This document shows positions 1 through 8,272 of a DNA stretch of 64,000 nt, one piece after another. The position numbers and the translations under genes were made by a program. Below the pieces are notes generated by a model. The model searched no databases, had not been told where the DNA came from, and saw nothing but the letters and a program-made list of their open reading frames with translations. The DNA is taken from NCBI RefSeq assembly GCF_000744095.1, contig NZ_JQLI01000001.1:3410001-3474000 (forward strand), in the 5' to 3' direction. Positions within the stretch are counted from its first letter, which is position 1. Each line of letters opens with the position of its first letter. This DNA is from Cupriavidus necator A5-1 (GTDB taxonomy: Bacteria; Pseudomonadota; Gammaproteobacteria; Burkholderiales; Burkholderiaceae).

Positions 1-1
1 C

Positions 2-853
2 AACGTAGTGGGCGTGATCGAATTCTTCAGCCGCGAGGTTTGCGCCGCCTGTCCCGAGTTCTTGCAGATGATGACCGCCGTGGGGTACCAGGTCGGGCAA
101 TTCATCGAGCGCACGCGAGCGGAGGACGCTTTGCGACAGGCACGGGAACGGCTCGCGCAGGCGTCACGAACGGCGACAGTGGCCGAGCTGTCCGCGTCCA
201 TCGCCCACGAAATCAATCAGCCGCTGCAGGCCGTTGTGGCCCACGGGCAAGCGTGCCGACGCTGGCTCGCTGCAACGCCGCCCGACATCGACAAAGCCCG
301 ACTCAGCGTCGAAGCCGTCGTCCGTGATGGCATTGCCACTGCGGACGTGATAAGCCGCATTCGCGCGCTGTTCAAGCGCACAGCCCCTGCAAAGGCCGAT
401 CTTGACATCAATAAGCTGATACTTGAGGTCTGCACTCTGATGGCTGACGACATTCACGGGAACGTGATCTCGCTCGAGACTCAGTTAGCCGAAGACGTTC
501 CGATGATCAGGGCCGATGCGGTGCAGATTCAGCAGGTCATCGTCAACCTTGTGCGCAACGCCATCGAGGCAGTGTCAGCCACGGTGGAGCTACCGAAGTC
601 GCTGCTGATCCGCTCTCGGCGCGACGGGGACAACGTGCTGGTCGACGTACAGGATGAAGGCATAGGACTGGAGAATCTGGAGACGATATTTGAGCCATTT
701 GTCACCACCAAGGAAACGGGCATGGGCATGGGGCTGGCAGTCTGTCGGTCGATCGTCGAAGCACACGCCGGCCGTATCTGGGTCGTGCGCAATGAGGTCC
801 GGGGCGTGACTTTCAGCTTCAGCCTTCCGACTGATCCTTCGGATGCAATTTGA
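2..853 (+). CDS. GAF/histidine kinase, C-terminal part (5' truncated by window)
   Basis: Sensor histidine kinase whose N-terminus lies outside the window; the reading frame is open to the first bases. What remains is the end of a GAF-type sensor domain (the stretch around EFFSREV and GQFIERTRAEDAL), a HisKA domain with the phospho-accepting His in SIAHEINQPL at about residue 69, and a complete HATPase domain with the N box (NLVRNAIEA), G1 box (DEGIGLE) and a GMGMGLAVCRSI lid. Both catalytic parts look intact. It probably phosphorylates one of the FixJ-type receivers further along the window, but no partner is adjacent and this pairing is inference. Confidence 0.9.
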   Translation, partial: NVVGVIEFFSREVCAACPEFLQMMTAVGYQVGQFIERTRAEDALRQARERLAQASRTATVAELSASIAHEINQPLQAVVAHGQACRRWLAATPPDIDKARLSVEAVVRDGIATADVISRIRALFKRTAPAKADLDINKLILEVCTLMADDIHGNVISLETQLAEDVPMIRADAVQIQQVIVNLVRNAIEAVSATVELPKSLLIRSRRDGDNVLVDVQDEGIGLENLETIFEPFVTTKETGMGMGLAVCRSIVEAHAGRIWVVRNEVRGVTFSFSLPTDPSDAI

Positions 854-886
854 AACCATGTGGACCGGCCTTCGACCCGTACCACT

Positions 887-2368
887 TCAACGCATATCGC
901 CTTCCGCCTGGTAGCCGCCGCCCAGTGTTCTTGTCAGCACGATGGATTGCTGGAGACTTTGGGCTGTCAGTTGAAGCATCGCCAACTGCTCCTGAACCTC
1001 CATCTCGCGTGCCTGCTCCACTTGCAATCTGTTGCCCAGCCCCCGTACGTATTGAGCGGATGCGCTGTCCAGCGTGAAATGCACCGCTTGCAGTTTGCTC
1101 TGCTGCATGGCGGTGCGCTCACCCAGGTCCTTGAGTGCGCTTCCTGTTTGCGCCACATCGCGAACCGCATTCAATACGGCCTGGTTATATTGCAGAATGA
1201 CGGCATTGCTCCCCGCTCTCTCTCCCCTCAGATTGGCGTTGAGGCGACCGCTGTCGAACACCGGGAGGTAAAGGCCGGGTGCAATGTTGATCTGCTGGCT
1301 TGCATGCAGAAAGAGTTGGGAAAGGTCGAGGGCGTTGAATCCGAAGAAGGCTTTGATGTCAAAGCTCGGATAAAACGCCGCTTTCGCCGCCTCTACCTGT
1401 TTCAGGGATGAGACGACATACCAATGCAGCGCCTGCAGATCGGGGCGGCGTGCAAGGAGCTGAAAGCCGAGACTTGACGGTACCCCTGTTGCCACAACCG
1501 GGAGCGTCCTGGGCGCAATGTCCACGGGTTCGCGCGAATCCGCGCCAATCAAGGCACGCATTGCCTCCTGTCCGTTTGTCACCTCATCGGATGCCTGCGA
1601 GATCTTCTGCTCGACAGAGAGTAGCTTAGCCTCCGCTTGCTTGGCGGTAGTCTCGGGTTCAAGCCCGCGCGCAATCTTCGAACGGTGGGCATCGACCTCG
1701 ATGGCGATGGCATCGCGCTCCCGTTTCAGCAGATCGATGGCGGACAGCGCGGTCTGCACGGAATAGTAGAGTCTCGCGACACCCGTCGACAGTTCGAGCG
1801 CAACCTGTGCTGTCTCTGCTTTCCGTGCGTTCTCAACGCCAATGGCCGCGGCAATCTCCGCTCGATGCCGCCCCCAGATGTCCAGATCCCACGCGCCACC
1901 TAATCCGATGAGCCCCGTCGTATACCACGGGCCGTTCGCTCCGATAGCCGGTTCAAATCCCGAATATGCGCTCAGGAAACCGTGGGATGACACCCGCTCA
2001 CGGTCGATAGACCCGATGGCGCTCACCTGCGGTCCGGATGCCGCTGCCGCCAGTTCCGCCCGCGCTTGAGCCTGTGCCACACGCTGATGTGCCAACGCCA
2101 TCGTCGGGGAGGCCGATAGTGCGCGGTCGATAAAGGCCGTCAGTTGCTGGTCATCATATTGCAACCACCATTTCTCGGACGGCCAATCGCCTGCGGTCAA
2201 GTCCAGTTGCCGCGGGACCTCGACCTGCGCTGCCTCCACCTGCTGAACTGGAGCGCTGTCGTGATGAATCAGCGCGCAGCCGGCCAATACTGTAACACTT
2301 GCCATGGCAAGACAACGCAAATGACGAGAGAGACTACCCCGCGGGGCCGGCGACATGGAATCCATCAT
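887..2368 (-). CDS. mdtP: Outer-membrane efflux lipoprotein, NodT/MdtP type
   Basis: Outer-membrane channel of a tripartite efflux pump (OEP/NodT family, 493 aa with this start). A signal peptide ends in a lipobox LAGC, making Cys31 the likely lipidated residue. Two outer-membrane-efflux repeats follow, with family landmarks WWLQYDDQQL, WDLDIWGRH and RRPDLQALHW. The ATG chosen overlaps the stop of the inner-membrane component upstream by four bases (ATGA), typical of translational coupling; an ATG one codon further and an upstream GTG-led extension are alternatives. It is the last gene of a ytcA-mdtN-mdtO-mdtP-like operon and should give the exporter its exit duct. Confidence 0.88.
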   Translation of the reverse strand: MMDSMSPAPRGSLSRHLRCLAMASVTVLAGCALIHHDSAPVQQVEAAQVEVPRQLDLTAGDWPSEKWWLQYDDQQLTAFIDRALSASPTMALAHQRVAQAQARAELAAAASGPQVSAIGSIDRERVSSHGFLSAYSGFEPAIGANGPWYTTGLIGLGGAWDLDIWGRHRAEIAAAIGVENARKAETAQVALELSTGVARLYYSVQTALSAIDLLKRERDAIAIEVDAHRSKIARGLEPETTAKQAEAKLLSVEQKISQASDEVTNGQEAMRALIGADSREPVDIAPRTLPVVATGVPSSLGFQLLARRPDLQALHWYVVSSLKQVEAAKAAFYPSFDIKAFFGFNALDLSQLFLHASQQINIAPGLYLPVFDSGRLNANLRGERAGSNAVILQYNQAVLNAVRDVAQTGSALKDLGERTAMQQSKLQAVHFTLDSASAQYVRGLGNRLQVEQAREMEVQEQLAMLQLTAQSLQQSIVLTRTLGGGYQAEGDMR

Positions 2369-4470
2369 TGTGCTCGCACGTTGGCTGGAAGACCCGGCGC
2401 GCGAGAGCCGGCCTCCCCAACCCACTCTGGTAAGCTCGATACCGCTTGCAGTACGCGATGGACCTCGGCACTCAACTCCACAACGCTGCCGACAGCGCCC
2501 TCTTCCAGTCCGCCCCCGACCAGGTATGCTTTGGGGGCCGTCAGCCTGGGGGGCCTTGCGCAGGGCGTCGGCTCCTTCAGCCCCGTTGCATACGCCATGA
2601 TTGCCGAGCCAGCGTTCGATGCGAAGTCGCGTGCGGCATCGCTCAGAAGCGTAGACATCCTGCCGCCGGCGACATCAAAGGCGCTGCGCAGGGCGTCCGC
2701 GGCAAGCAGCAGCTCTCGCGCGGCAACAAGCACGGAATTTGCGCGCAACGTGACGCGCTCTTCTTCGCCTTCGCGCCAGGTTGGCTCAAGTGCGACCCGC
2801 AATAACATACTCTCGCAGTCATCGAGCGCAGCCCATGCCGCCATTCGCTGCTTTCCACTATCCGGGCTATCTTCGACGACTTTCGGATGCCCGAGGCTCA
2901 GCAGCAGCCTGGCCGTTGAAACGAGGCTGGCCGAGAGGCGGCGCCTGAGCAACGCTGCCTCACCTTCCGGCCAGAGGCTCATCTGCACGAAGGTGGCGAC
3001 TACGATGCCCAGGAAGATGCCAACCATGCGGTCCCGGATCTCTGTCAGGTCAAACGTGGGGGCGAATTGCTCCAGGAACGCCAGCGAGAATGTGAACCAT
3101 ATCTGCACCCCCGCGTAGCTGATCCGCTCCGAGCCTGATGCCACCCATGCTCCGATAAACAACACCGGCAGAACGTTCACAATCAGCGCCGCGATGCCGT
3201 CAATCCTTGGGAGAATGAACACTATCTCGAACAGTGCGAGCAGACTGCCAATAGCGGCTCCCCAAAAACGCAGCAATGACCGTCGGCTTGACGCACCGAG
3301 ACTGGGCTGGGCCACAATCAGACACGTCAGCATCACGGTATGCGCACCTTGCCAGTCGGCGGAGTTGTAGAAGAGGTAGCACACCAGCACCGCCAGCAAG
3401 GTCTTGAGTGCAAACTCTCCGTATACAGGGTTATTAAAGGCGTCCGGTGCGAGTAAAGGCTGTTTTGGCGGCTTGTGCATGGCGTCGCCCTGTGCCACCG
3501 TGAAGGCGTCGAGTTCCAGAAAAGCGCGATTCATCGCCACCAGGGCCCAGGGAGATCCAGCGCCAGATGTCGAGCCAACGGCGGGGTCCCTTCGCTCTTC
3601 TGCAATCGAAAAGGGTTCGTCTCTACCGATCGCGCCGGCCAATGCTCCGCACGCCTTTTGCAGGGACCTGACCCTACCCTCGAGCATCCCTGGGACGAAC
3701 GAAGTCTGCTGCAAGTTCGACGCGGCGACATAGAGGTTCGAAACCGTTGTGACCGTCGCAAGATCGCGCGCCTCGGCAATGTCATCGCGCCTGCCGCGCA
3801 TTGCTGTAAATCTCAGCAGCTTCTGGAGAGCAGTCGTTGTGCCCTCTACGTCCCGCGCGGTAATGGATCCGGACGCAGATGCGCTGCCAAGCAATGCACC
3901 CAATCTCGCCTGCACTACCATGAGCTTCGAAACCAGCATCTGGCGCAATTGCTGCCGAGGTTCAGCCGGCAAGAGTAACGTGTTGATGATGAGCGTGAGG
4001 GCTATCGGGTAGCACACCGAAACCCATACCCAAAGGATTGCCCGGATTAGCGCTTCCGCATTCGGCGTTACGTCGACAAACGACTGGACGTAGATGATTA
4101 CGATGGCGCCAATGAAGAAGACAATGCCAAGCTGGAAGACCCGCATTCCATAGACGCAGAAGAAGAATATCAGGCTGGCAAATACGATTCGTAGCAGCGG
4201 ATAGTCGAAGGTGAACTTGAGCAGAAGAATGGAGCTGCTCAATGCAAGCGTGGCCCCGGCAAGAAACAGGATTCCCGTTATCCTGGTGAGAACGACATTC
4301 GACTGTGTCGCAAAGAACGTCACGAGAATCGACAGCGCGAGAAACGGCACCTGCAGCGTCATGGAAATGACGATCACAATTGCGGCGCTGGCTACGCAGC
4401 GTAGCGTGACGTTCATCCGGCCGGGGAACGGGGTAAGCTCGTCACGCAGAAATTGCAGAAAGCGATTCAT
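2365..4470 (-). CDS. mdtO: FUSC-family inner-membrane exporter, MdtO-like
   Basis: Large inner-membrane component of about 701 aa in the FUSC/aromatic-acid-exporter family, the size of E. coli MdtO. Two sets of hydrophobic helices (about residues 25-175 and 365-505) are each followed by a soluble section, the duplicated layout of the family. It would move substrate to the periplasmic adaptor; the family exports aromatic acids and some dyes and drugs. The start is an ATG 21 bp after the adaptor gene; a GTG three codons upstream is possible. It ends overlapping the outer-membrane gene, so the three are cotranscribed. Confidence 0.85.
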   Translation of the reverse strand: MNRFLQFLRDELTPFPGRMNVTLRCVASAAIVIVISMTLQVPFLALSILVTFFATQSNVVLTRITGILFLAGATLALSSSILLLKFTFDYPLLRIVFASLIFFFCVYGMRVFQLGIVFFIGAIVIIYVQSFVDVTPNAEALIRAILWVWVSVCYPIALTLIINTLLLPAEPRQQLRQMLVSKLMVVQARLGALLGSASASGSITARDVEGTTTALQKLLRFTAMRGRRDDIAEARDLATVTTVSNLYVAASNLQQTSFVPGMLEGRVRSLQKACGALAGAIGRDEPFSIAEERRDPAVGSTSGAGSPWALVAMNRAFLELDAFTVAQGDAMHKPPKQPLLAPDAFNNPVYGEFALKTLLAVLVCYLFYNSADWQGAHTVMLTCLIVAQPSLGASSRRSLLRFWGAAIGSLLALFEIVFILPRIDGIAALIVNVLPVLFIGAWVASGSERISYAGVQIWFTFSLAFLEQFAPTFDLTEIRDRMVGIFLGIVVATFVQMSLWPEGEAALLRRRLSASLVSTARLLLSLGHPKVVEDSPDSGKQRMAAWAALDDCESMLLRVALEPTWREGEEERVTLRANSVLVAARELLLAADALRSAFDVAGGRMSTLLSDAARDFASNAGSAIMAYATGLKEPTPCARPPRLTAPKAYLVGGGLEEGAVGSVVELSAEVHRVLQAVSSLPEWVGEAGSRAPGLPANVRAQ

Positions 4471-4491
4471 GTCTCGCACGCCTGTGTATTC

Positions 4492-5547
4492 TCACTCCGC
4501 AAGTCCCCGGTCACTCCGCTCAGTTGGGTGGAATGTAGCCACCGCGGAAGTTCCAACTCGAAAGAGCTCCGGATTCGGGTCTTTGATCCGGATCTTCACC
4601 GGAAACCGTTGTGACACATGCACCCAATTCAGGCTGCGTTGGACTTTCGGCAACCCTTGCGCCAGGCTCCCGCCATCGTCGGGGGCCACGCCGTATCCGA
4701 CGGAGTCGACTTCCCCCTCGAAATGCACCGCAGTCTTGCTCATGAGGTACACCGTGGCCCGAGTGCCGGGCCTGATATTCGCCAGCTCTGTCTCGCGCAG
4801 GTTCGCTATGACGTACCATCGTGTCGTGTCGATGAGCGTGAACACAGGCGAAGACGCCGATGCAAACTGACCGCGCGTGGTTCGAAGCGAGACCACGACA
4901 CCGTCGAATGGTGCCCTCACCGTGGCGAATTCAAGATTCAGCTCGGCAGATGAAATCTCCGCCTGCACGACCGAGCGCTGCGCCTGCAATGCGTCCACGC
5001 CGCTGACCGCAGCCGTCGCCTCACGCGCCTTCAGTTCCGCGGCCTCGAGTTCCGCTGCGGTGCTTCGCGCCGAGGTTCGCGCCTTGTCCAGCTCATCGGC
5101 CGAAACATATCCCTTCTCGACAAGCGGCTCCATCCGACGCAGTGTGTCTGCCGCTTGCTTCGCTGCAGAACGGGCCCGATCGACGCTGGCCCGAGCCGCA
5201 GACGCATTCAGTGTCTGTGCGTTGACCGAGCGCTGCGACAGCATGATCTGCTGGTCCAATTGGACCAGGGAAGCGCGGGCCTTGTCCAACATATCCTGGA
5301 AGGGGCGCCGGTCCAGTTCGAACAGGAGATCGCCTTTCTTCACACGCTGGTTGTCCCGAACTGCGAGGTTCACGATCCGACCCGACACCTCGGGAACCAC
5401 ATTGATCGTGTCGGCATACACGAATGCATCATCGGTCCGAGGCTCCGTATTCACGCGCCAGACAACAATGACTCCTAATCCGATAGCCGTCAGCAGAAGA
5501 AGGATGGTGAACAACTTCTTCCTTCGGCTGTGCGCGCTGTCTTCCAT
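4492..5547 (-). CDS. mdtN: HlyD/EmrA-type membrane-fusion protein, MdtN-like
   Basis: Periplasmic adaptor of the pump (351 aa). One N-terminal membrane anchor (about residues 10-30) leads into the NTEPRTDDAFVYAD motif typical of EmrA/MdtN proteins, a biotinyl-lipoyl half (GRIVNLAVRDNQRVKKGD), a long alpha-helical hairpin with heptad-like repeats, the second lipoyl half (TVRAPFDGVVVSL) and a beta-barrel region. The ATG chosen follows a purine-rich GAGAGC; a longer reading would run into the upstream small gene. Located 22 bp after ytcA and 21 bp before the FUSC component. Confidence 0.88.
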   Translation of the reverse strand: MEDSAHSRRKKLFTILLLLTAIGLGVIVVWRVNTEPRTDDAFVYADTINVVPEVSGRIVNLAVRDNQRVKKGDLLFELDRRPFQDMLDKARASLVQLDQQIMLSQRSVNAQTLNASAARASVDRARSAAKQAADTLRRMEPLVEKGYVSADELDKARTSARSTAAELEAAELKAREATAAVSGVDALQAQRSVVQAEISSAELNLEFATVRAPFDGVVVSLRTTRGQFASASSPVFTLIDTTRWYVIANLRETELANIRPGTRATVYLMSKTAVHFEGEVDSVGYGVAPDDGGSLAQGLPKVQRSLNWVHVSQRFPVKIRIKDPNPELFRVGTSAVATFHPTERSDRGLAE

Positions 5548-5569
5548 GTGCTTCTGCTCTCGATAGACG

Positions 5570-5830
5570 TCAGAAAAACAACAGCCAACCCGCGAACGCC
5601 AGCAGCGCCAACAGGGCTGGGTAAGCAATGGCTGGGGGGGAGAGCCAGTCGTTGAGCCCGGCGCGCAGCAACAGCAGCCGAATCAGAACAGCGGCCACAA
5701 CGGCACCGACGATGCAGAAGAGCCAGTCTGGGTAATACGCCCCAAGCACGCTGGTTGACGGGGACCGGCTGCAGCCATGCAGCAGGCCAAGGGTCCAGGC
5801 CACACTTGCGAACTTTGGCCGGTGAGCCAT
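5570..5830 (-). CDS. ytcA: YtcA-family small lipoprotein
   Basis: Small protein of about 86 aa. A short signal ends in LLHGC, so Cys20 is the probable lipidation site. The following CSRSPSTSVLGAYYPDWLFC is the hallmark start of the YtcA family, and two membrane helices follow. In E. coli ytcA sits directly upstream of mdtNOP; the same order here supports both its identity and that of the efflux genes. Its function is unknown. An ATG 13 codons upstream is an alternative start but would place the lipobox unusually deep. Confidence 0.8.
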   Translation of the reverse strand: MAHRPKFASVAWTLGLLHGCSRSPSTSVLGAYYPDWLFCIVGAVVAAVLIRLLLLRAGLNDWLSPPAIAYPALLALLAFAGWLLFF

Positions 5831-6169
5831 GCAGCCGCATCGACGCCCTTCTTTCTCGCTAAACTCCATGACCAGGTCACCATTATTTCCAGATTGAGCG
5901 ACAAGCGTCCCCCAACGGCTGAGCAGAGATCAACGCGGCGGAGACAATGGATTGCGATATGGAGGCGAAAATCCGACGACTATCACTTGACCGGACGTTC
6001 GCACCATACTCGCCTTCATCGTAAGAGACGCTAGCGGTCGTGGGTATTACATATTCATGTTGCCAGGCGCCGTGCTCAGCCTGTCAACCGGCATCGTCCC
6101 GCCGGGCGTAACTTCTCGCATTACTGAGTCACGCTCAGCCGATGGAGAGCCGCCGCCCTATATCTCCCG
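5831..6169. other. Intergenic region carrying the efflux-operon promoter
   Basis: No gene seen in these 339 bases. They separate the start of ytcA from the 3' end of pagL, both on the minus strand, so the promoter of the efflux operon should lie here. The only clear signal is the ATGAATATGTAAT-type element described separately, with a TACGAT hexamer 22 bp downstream on the minus strand. Confidence 0.6.
6018..6062 (-). promoter_or_regulatory. CATGTAAT-type element and -10-like hexamer before ytcA-mdtNOP
   Basis: On the minus strand AACATGAATATGTAAT (6061-6046) is followed after 22 bp by TACGAT (6023-6018). The core ACATGAATATGT is identical to copies near 11.79 and 13.83 kb. Element-to-hexamer spacing matches three other copies in the window, as expected for an activator site taking the place of a -35 box. 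The leader to ytcA would be about 180 nt. Confidence 0.5.
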
Positions 6170-6745
6170 TTAGAAACGGTAGCGCAAGTAAGCGGTGTAG
6201 AAATTGCTGCCGGGGTTGGGTTCCTTGATCCCTGCGTTCGAGATATGCTGGAAGCGGAAGCCAGCTTCAGCCGCTTGCCTGGCACCGAACGCGACACCCA
6301 TACCGATCATGTCCGAAAACTGGAATGCAGAACTGAAGTTGTGCTGATCCGACGTGCTCGTATGGCTCAATAGCCGGGGTCCGACAGAGGCCTCCAGGAA
6401 CGGCACGACCGACCCGCCACGCTTCTCGAGACGAAAGATTGGCGAGAACCCGAATTCGGTCACGCTTTGACGGTTGGTGCCGCTTCTCGAATCCCATTGC
6501 GCAAGCTCCACCTCCCAGTGCAGCCTCGCTTGCCAACCCTCCGGGTTGCCCCACGCAAAGCCTGAGTTCCAGTTGATGCCGACTTCGTACTTGTCAATAC
6601 CATGCGACGGATCTCGACCAAAGGCCAAGTGGACCGCCGGATCGGCGCAGGCCGGTGCACAGATCGCGGCGGAAAGCGAGATGGCTGCATACCATGCACG
6701 AAGACGAACGCAAGCCAGGTGCGTGCTTTGACGGTGCGAAATCAT
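6170..6745 (-). CDS. pagL: Lipid A 3-O-deacylase, PagL family
   Basis: Outer-membrane esterase (191 aa) that removes the 3-O-linked acyl chain of lipid A. A signal peptide ends near ICAPACA-DP, the rest alternates as an eight-strand beta-barrel, and the chain ends in Phe (YLRYRF). The family motif FQHISNAGIKEPNPG near residue 168 supplies the catalytic His and Ser; I could not place the third (Glu) residue with certainty. It begins two bases after the DUF1275 gene ends and closes a minus-strand run. Outer-membrane remodelling fits the nearby exporter and porin. Confidence 0.85.
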   Translation of the reverse strand: MISHRQSTHLACVRLRAWYAAISLSAAICAPACADPAVHLAFGRDPSHGIDKYEVGINWNSGFAWGNPEGWQARLHWEVELAQWDSRSGTNRQSVTEFGFSPIFRLEKRGGSVVPFLEASVGPRLLSHTSTSDQHNFSSAFQFSDMIGMGVAFGARQAAEAGFRFQHISNAGIKEPNPGSNFYTAYLRYRF

Positions 6746-6747
6746 GA

Positions 6748-7488
6748 TCAGTATTCAATATTTGGACTCAAGCTGCCCCTGCATATTTGCCGAGCGATGC
6801 TGGCGCTAACGAATGCGAGCGCTGCAATGGGTAGCAGGACACACCAGAAAGAAATAAGCGTGTAGGCGGCAGCGCCTGATCCTGCGCCGATTACGAATCC
6901 GGCGATAGCGGGTGCCGTCTTCCAGATCCTCTTCTTCAGCACGGACCGTTGAGCTTGCGAAGCGCCTTGCAGATCTACCAGATCGATGACCAGCTGAGTG
7001 GTGTTTCCTGTCATGACGGTGGTGGTACCAAAATCGGCGAGCGCGGTCCTGGCGAGGGCATTCTGAATTCCCATTGCAGCGACAGCGCTCAGACCCGCCA
7101 GCACGGCGACAGGAGCATCAGCATTCCTGATTGGGAGTGACAGATAGGCGAGACCCATGAATGTCGCCAGGAGTATGCACTCGGCAAACAGCAACGCGGG
7201 AACGGGCTGCCTATTTTTGCGTACCAATCTGGATTCCGAAATTCTCGTGCCGGCGGCGGCGAGCACGAAAGTCGGGAGGGCCAGGATCTTCGCGAGAAGG
7301 ACGTGCGCCGTCGGCGACGATAGTTCGATGCCAATCATGACGAAGTTCCCGGTTACGTGCGCGGTAAGCAGGCCGAACAATGCCGTGAAACCCACCACAT
7401 CGACATAGCCCGCCACGAACGAGAGAAGGAGCCTTGAGGAAGCAGAAGCGGCTACCGCAGGGGGTGCGCCAAGATTGTTGGACGACAC
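6748..7488 (-). CDS. DUF1275 (YoaK-type) membrane protein
   Basis: Integral membrane protein of 246 aa with about six hydrophobic segments. It shows the DUF1275 signatures FVAGYVDVVGF, LTAHVTGNFV and GIQNALARTAL followed by TTVMTGNTTQL. The family is common next to stress genes in proteobacteria, and its transport or signalling role is unknown. It lies three bases after the XapX gene and two before pagL, so it is cotranscribed with them. Confidence 0.88.
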   Translation of the reverse strand: MSSNNLGAPPAVAASASSRLLLSFVAGYVDVVGFTALFGLLTAHVTGNFVMIGIELSSPTAHVLLAKILALPTFVLAAAGTRISESRLVRKNRQPVPALLFAECILLATFMGLAYLSLPIRNADAPVAVLAGLSAVAAMGIQNALARTALADFGTTTVMTGNTTQLVIDLVDLQGASQAQRSVLKKRIWKTAPAIAGFVIGAGSGAAAYTLISFWCVLLPIAALAFVSASIARQICRGSLSPNIEY

Positions 7489-7491
7489 AAT

Positions 7492-7791
7492 TCAATCTCG
7501 CGCGGAAGGATCCTTGTCCTTTTTTGTAAGGATCACTGCTTCTGAATGCTTATCCGATGACTTGGATGGAAGCCCGGATATCTTCGGTGCACATTCCTGC
7601 CGAAACCAGGCTGCAGTAACCGGTGAGCCAGCACGCATGCGCTGGATAGGGGCGACGATCTGCTCCCCAACCAACATCCCAAGCAGACCCACCAGTGCAA
7701 TAGCCGGCGGCGCCGGCGAACGCACGTGTATTACGGCATAAATGATGCCGACGAGAATCCCGGCGGCCAGGGATACGATATAAGGCTTCAT
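7492..7791 (-). CDS. XapX-domain small membrane protein
   Basis: A 99-residue protein whose first 50 residues are a XapX (DUF1427) domain: two hydrophobic helices with SLAAGILVGIIYAV and ALVGLLGMLVGEQ. The tail is short and charged. Its function is not known; the domain often sits beside amidohydrolase or hydrolase genes, as here. The ATG was chosen because the domain starts directly after it; the same frame extends upstream only through the DoxX gene and is not coding there. Confidence 0.85.
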   Translation of the reverse strand: MKPYIVSLAAGILVGIIYAVIHVRSPAPPAIALVGLLGMLVGEQIVAPIQRMRAGSPVTAAWFRQECAPKISGLPSKSSDKHSEAVILTKKDKDPSARD

Positions 7792-7817
7792 GGCTTCATC
7801 TCCATCATGACCTTGAA

Positions 7818-8246
7818 TTACGGGGTGCCGCGCATGTCTTCCCAAGCCACCAGCAGAAAGCCGCCGACCAGGCCCAGATGCTCGAAGAACGCGTTGGCCA
7901 TCATGAACTGCACCTCCGGCGGCGCACTCCAGAAGCGGTTGGCCATGAACGTGGCTGCCAGCGTGAAGGCAGCCAGTGCCAGCGCGCCGAGCCAGCGCCA
8001 GCAGCCGAGCAGGATCATCGCCGACGCGCCAAGCTCCAGCGCGATCGTCGCGCCAGCCAGCGGAATCGCCGGTGACAGGCCGAAGTGCTGCATCTCCGCC
8101 ACGGCGCCAGCAAAGTCGATTAGCTTGACCAGCCCGCCTTGCAGGTAAGCTGCGCATAGCAACAAGAGCGCGATCCAGCGAAGCCAGCGCGGCAACCGGT
8201 GCGTGTCTTCGCCAGCGTTGGCCAGCAAGGATGTCGATGGGTTCAT
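7818..8246 (-). CDS. DoxX-family membrane protein
   Basis: Protein of 142 aa with four predicted membrane helices. Features of the DoxX family are LQGGLVKLIDFAG in the first helix, a hydrophobic GATIALELGASAMILLG stretch and ANAFFEHLGLVGGFLLVA at the C-terminus. Members are quinone- or redox-linked membrane proteins of mostly unknown function. It sits 26 bp after the amidohydrolase gene and 26 bp before the XapX gene. The start is the ATG directly before the hydrophilic lead-in NPSTSLLANAG. Confidence 0.85.
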   Translation of the reverse strand: MNPSTSLLANAGEDTHRLPRWLRWIALLLLCAAYLQGGLVKLIDFAGAVAEMQHFGLSPAIPLAGATIALELGASAMILLGCWRWLGALALAAFTLAATFMANRFWSAPPEVQFMMANAFFEHLGLVGGFLLVAWEDMRGTP

Positions 8247-8272
8247 GGGCGTTTCTCCGTATGCGTCCTGCC

